Position numbers and translations under genes: made by a program. This document shows positions 6,372-8,008 of a DNA stretch of 8,008 nucleotides, in pieces. How positions within the stretch are numbered: position 1 is the first letter of the stretch; every line of letters starts with the position of its first letter. Source of the stretch: Treponema sp. (GTDB taxonomy: Bacteria; Spirochaetota; Spirochaetia; Treponematales; Breznakiellaceae); assembly GCA_031284105.1 (NCBI GenBank), contig JAITAN010000079.1, positions 1 through 8,008 on the forward strand, read 5' to 3'. Below the pieces are notes generated by a model. It did not search any database. It had not been told where the DNA came from and saw only the letters and a list, made by a program, of their open reading frames with translations.

Positions 6372-6643
6372 CATCCGCCGCAGTTCCTGTGCCGGTCGTC
6401 TTCTCATGGACAGCGGCAAACTTTGGCACAAAAGACCATATACGCCTAGACATAGCCGGGGATCGCCGCTTCCTCCGGATTATCCATACGATAGACGCTG
6501 CTTTTTCCGGCATATTGGTGGACCTTGACGAAGGAACGTACTGGTGGCGGGTATATCCGGTAAGAGACGATTCCAGAGCAGGGCAAACGAGCATGGCGGA
6601 CGCCTCAACCGGCATGTTGTACATCCGCCGTACACCGCAATGA
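6372..6643 (+). pseudogene. Frameshifted C-terminal Fn3/Ig-like part of the FecR-domain protein
   Basis: Frame 2 reads SPTEHEIASAAVPVPVVFSW from about 6350 without a stop, then DHIRLDIAGDRRF, GILVDLDEGTYWWRVYPVRD and ends with TGA 6641-6643. The FSW...(Y/I)RLxIA...GTYWWRV pattern is the usual Fn3-like envelope repeat that follows FecR domains. A short ORF could start at GTG 6389 (84 residues), but it has no ribosome-binding site or signal peptide and would be a lone exported-type domain left in the cytoplasm. One missing base between about 6340 and 6368 would restore a single protein of about 315 residues. Confidence 0.65.
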
Positions 6644-6651
6644 CAAGCGCC

Positions 6652-7932
6652 TCATGTACACGCCTGCCGTACGCATGCAATCACATAGTCAACCGCTTCT
6701 TCCGTCATACCGGGCCACAAAGGAAGTGAAACCTCCTGCTTAAACGCCTTGAGCGATTCGGGCAAATCGTTATCTTCAAAGCCGTATCTGTTCTTGTAAT
6801 AGGGCATGGTGTGGAGCGGAATAAAATGCACGGATACGCCTACGCCCAAGGCCTGCACCCTTTGAATGAACATGTCGCGCTTAATTGAAGGATGGAGCCG
6901 CAGCGGGTACAGGTGCCTGGCATCGCCGGAACCGGTTACCGGAACAATGAAGCGTTCATCGCCGGAAAACGCCGCATCGTATCGGGCGGCTATACGGAGC
7001 CGCATGGCGAGAATGTCCATACACCGGGAAAGCTGTACCCTTCCCAGAGCGGAGAGAATATCCGGCATGTTGTACTTATACCCCGGAGCTACCACCCCGT
7101 AGCGCCATGGGGCTTTCGAGTCCGTGTACCGGTTCCATATAGTTCTGTCTATGCCATGTGAGCGCATGATGGAGATACGGGCGGCCAATTCCTGATTCCG
7201 GGTTGCTATCATGCCGCCTTCGCCCGTGGCAAGGGGTTTTGTCGCGTAAAACGAAAAGACGCCCGCATGGCCAATGGTCCCCGCAAAACCGGCGTACCCG
7301 CTGTTTTCCGCCTTTGATGGGAAACTATGGGCCGCATCTTCGATCACTTTGAGATCGTAGCGCGCCGCAATAGCCATGATTGCATCCATATCACAGGGAA
7401 GTCCGCCGTAATGAACCGGCAGCACCGCCTTAGACGCGCCTTTAGGGCCGAAACCGCCCCGCGAAGGATACGCACATTTACCGGCCGCAAGCCGCCGCAG
7501 TACCGCTTCCAGGGCATTGGGATCCATGTGAAAGGTTCCCGGGGCAATATCCACAAAGACCGGCTCCGCGCCCAGATAGCGTACCACTTCCGCAGTCGAA
7601 GTAAAGGTATAAGATGGCGCGAGGGCCAGATCGCCCTCGCCTATGCCGCAGGCTTCCAGCGCCAGATGTAGCCCGCTTGTAGCGGAATTAATCGCAAGAC
7701 ACCGTAGCGCGGAGCCGCCGGAGCCGTCCGCGCCCACGTCATTGGATTCAAATTGAGCGGAATCTAAAAACGCGGCCGTATTCTTGAGCGTCCCCTGTGT
7801 TAAAAATGAAGCGAATTCTCTCTCAAACGCGAGCGTTTCCTGTCCTGTGGTAAGCCAGCCTGATCGAAGCGCCCTGATACAGGCCGCTTCTTCTTCCTTT
7901 CCAATAAAAGGGCGGGCAAATGGTATATTCAT
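6652..7932 (-). CDS. DegT/DnrJ/EryC1/StrS-family PLP-dependent sugar aminotransferase
   Basis: 426 residues from the ATG at 7932 (MNIPFARPFIGKEEEAA), the family's usual opening. The frame stays open to 8004, but the added 24 residues lie over and upstream of a promoter-like element; ATG 7941 (MLRMNIPF) is the nearest alternative. These enzymes transfer an amino group, normally from glutamate, to keto-sugar nucleotides for surface glycans. Visible signatures: SGWLTTGQETLAFEREFA (24-41); INSATSGLHLALE (81-93); SYTFTSTAEVV; VIEDAAHS with the cofactor-binding Asp199; FSFYATKPLATGEGG with the Schiff-base Lys232; RSHGIDR; KYNMPDILSALG; and HFIPLHTMPYY near the end. An extra segment at residues 46-77, rich in Asp, Ser and Gly, and another near 148-168 make it longer than usual. 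The frame is intact. It converges on the FecR gene with an 8-base gap and no obvious terminator. The exact sugar substrate cannot be named. Confidence 0.9.
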   Translation of the reverse strand: MNIPFARPFIGKEEEAACIRALRSGWLTTGQETLAFEREFASFLTQGTLKNTAAFLDSAQFESNDVGADGSGGSALRCLAINSATSGLHLALEACGIGEGDLALAPSYTFTSTAEVVRYLGAEPVFVDIAPGTFHMDPNALEAVLRRLAAGKCAYPSRGGFGPKGASKAVLPVHYGGLPCDMDAIMAIAARYDLKVIEDAAHSFPSKAENSGYAGFAGTIGHAGVFSFYATKPLATGEGGMIATRNQELAARISIMRSHGIDRTIWNRYTDSKAPWRYGVVAPGYKYNMPDILSALGRVQLSRCMDILAMRLRIAARYDAAFSGDERFIVPVTGSGDARHLYPLRLHPSIKRDMFIQRVQALGVGVSVHFIPLHTMPYYKNRYGFEDNDLPESLKAFKQEVSLPLWPGMTEEAVDYVIACVRQACT

Positions 7933-7948
7933 CCGAAGCATGTATGTA

Positions 7949-7977
7949 AGCCTATGCAAGATCGCTTTGATTGTCAA
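7949..7977 (-). promoter_or_regulatory. Candidate promoter of the aminotransferase gene
   Basis: On the - strand a perfect TTGACA (7977-7972) is followed after 17 bases by TAGGCT (7954-7949, three of six matches to TATAAT). Transcription would start near 7942, at or just before the ATGs at 7941 and 7932, giving a leader of about 0-10 bases. This argues against the far upstream start at 8004. The -10 match is poor. Confidence 0.4.
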
Positions 7978-8008
7978 GAACGCGCGCTCATGTGAGGTCT
8001 GCACTACC

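Noticed and set aside
6616..6634. Terminator between the convergent FecR and aminotransferase genes
   Set aside because: Only a 5-bp TGTAC/GTACA stem with no T-tract on either strand.
7933..8004. ATG at 8004 as start of the aminotransferase
   Set aside because: The added residues overlap a TTGACA promoter-like element, and the family normally begins with the MNIPFARPFIG-type opening.

Overview
The window looks like a chromosomal segment of a spirochete of the Treponema group, probably close to the termite-gut treponemes. This rests on three things. There is a cyclase-cyclase-FecR operon of a kind I associate with treponemes. There is a relic of a treponeme-style beta-helix surface protein (GGTIYGS...LKNTA modules). 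Base composition appears roughly balanced. All identifications come from reading the sequence; no search was run.

Layout: 1-142 is the C-terminal end of a polysaccharide deacetylase-like protein whose last codons and stop lie in the first copy of an interspersed repeat. 123-355 holds four copies of that repeat (core CAGGCACGGCCTG). About 370-565 is a detached C-terminal module of a beta-helix surface protein. 604-830 is non-coding, with a long inverted repeat and a possible promoter. 831-6643 is an operon-like run on the + strand: membrane cyclase-like receptor 1, an acidic repeat-rich ORF, cyclase-like receptor 2, and a membrane-anchored FecR-domain protein broken into two frames. 6652-7932 on the - strand is an intact DegT/DnrJ/EryC1/StrS-type sugar aminotransferase, convergent with the operon across an 8-base gap.

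The operon is the interesting part. Both receptors have the standard layout: TM, extracytoplasmic sensor, TM, HAMP, class III cyclase homology domain. Neither has the two metal-binding aspartates, and other catalytic positions are also replaced, so both look like pseudocyclases that would signal by binding or dimerisation, if at all. The ORF between them carries three DYGEF motifs and a Pro/Ala/Glu/Thr repeat. That repeat continues past the stop in the frame of receptor 2: the spacing between repeat copies 3 and 4 is 167 bases, one short of a multiple of three, which points to a one-base deletion. Further frame breaks appear at the end of receptor 2 and inside the FecR protein, and possibly at the end of receptor 1. 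The operon is therefore either decaying or affected by sequence errors. The ancestral arrangement may have been a tandem two-cyclase protein joined by an acidic linker, topologically like a two-domain adenylyl cyclase.
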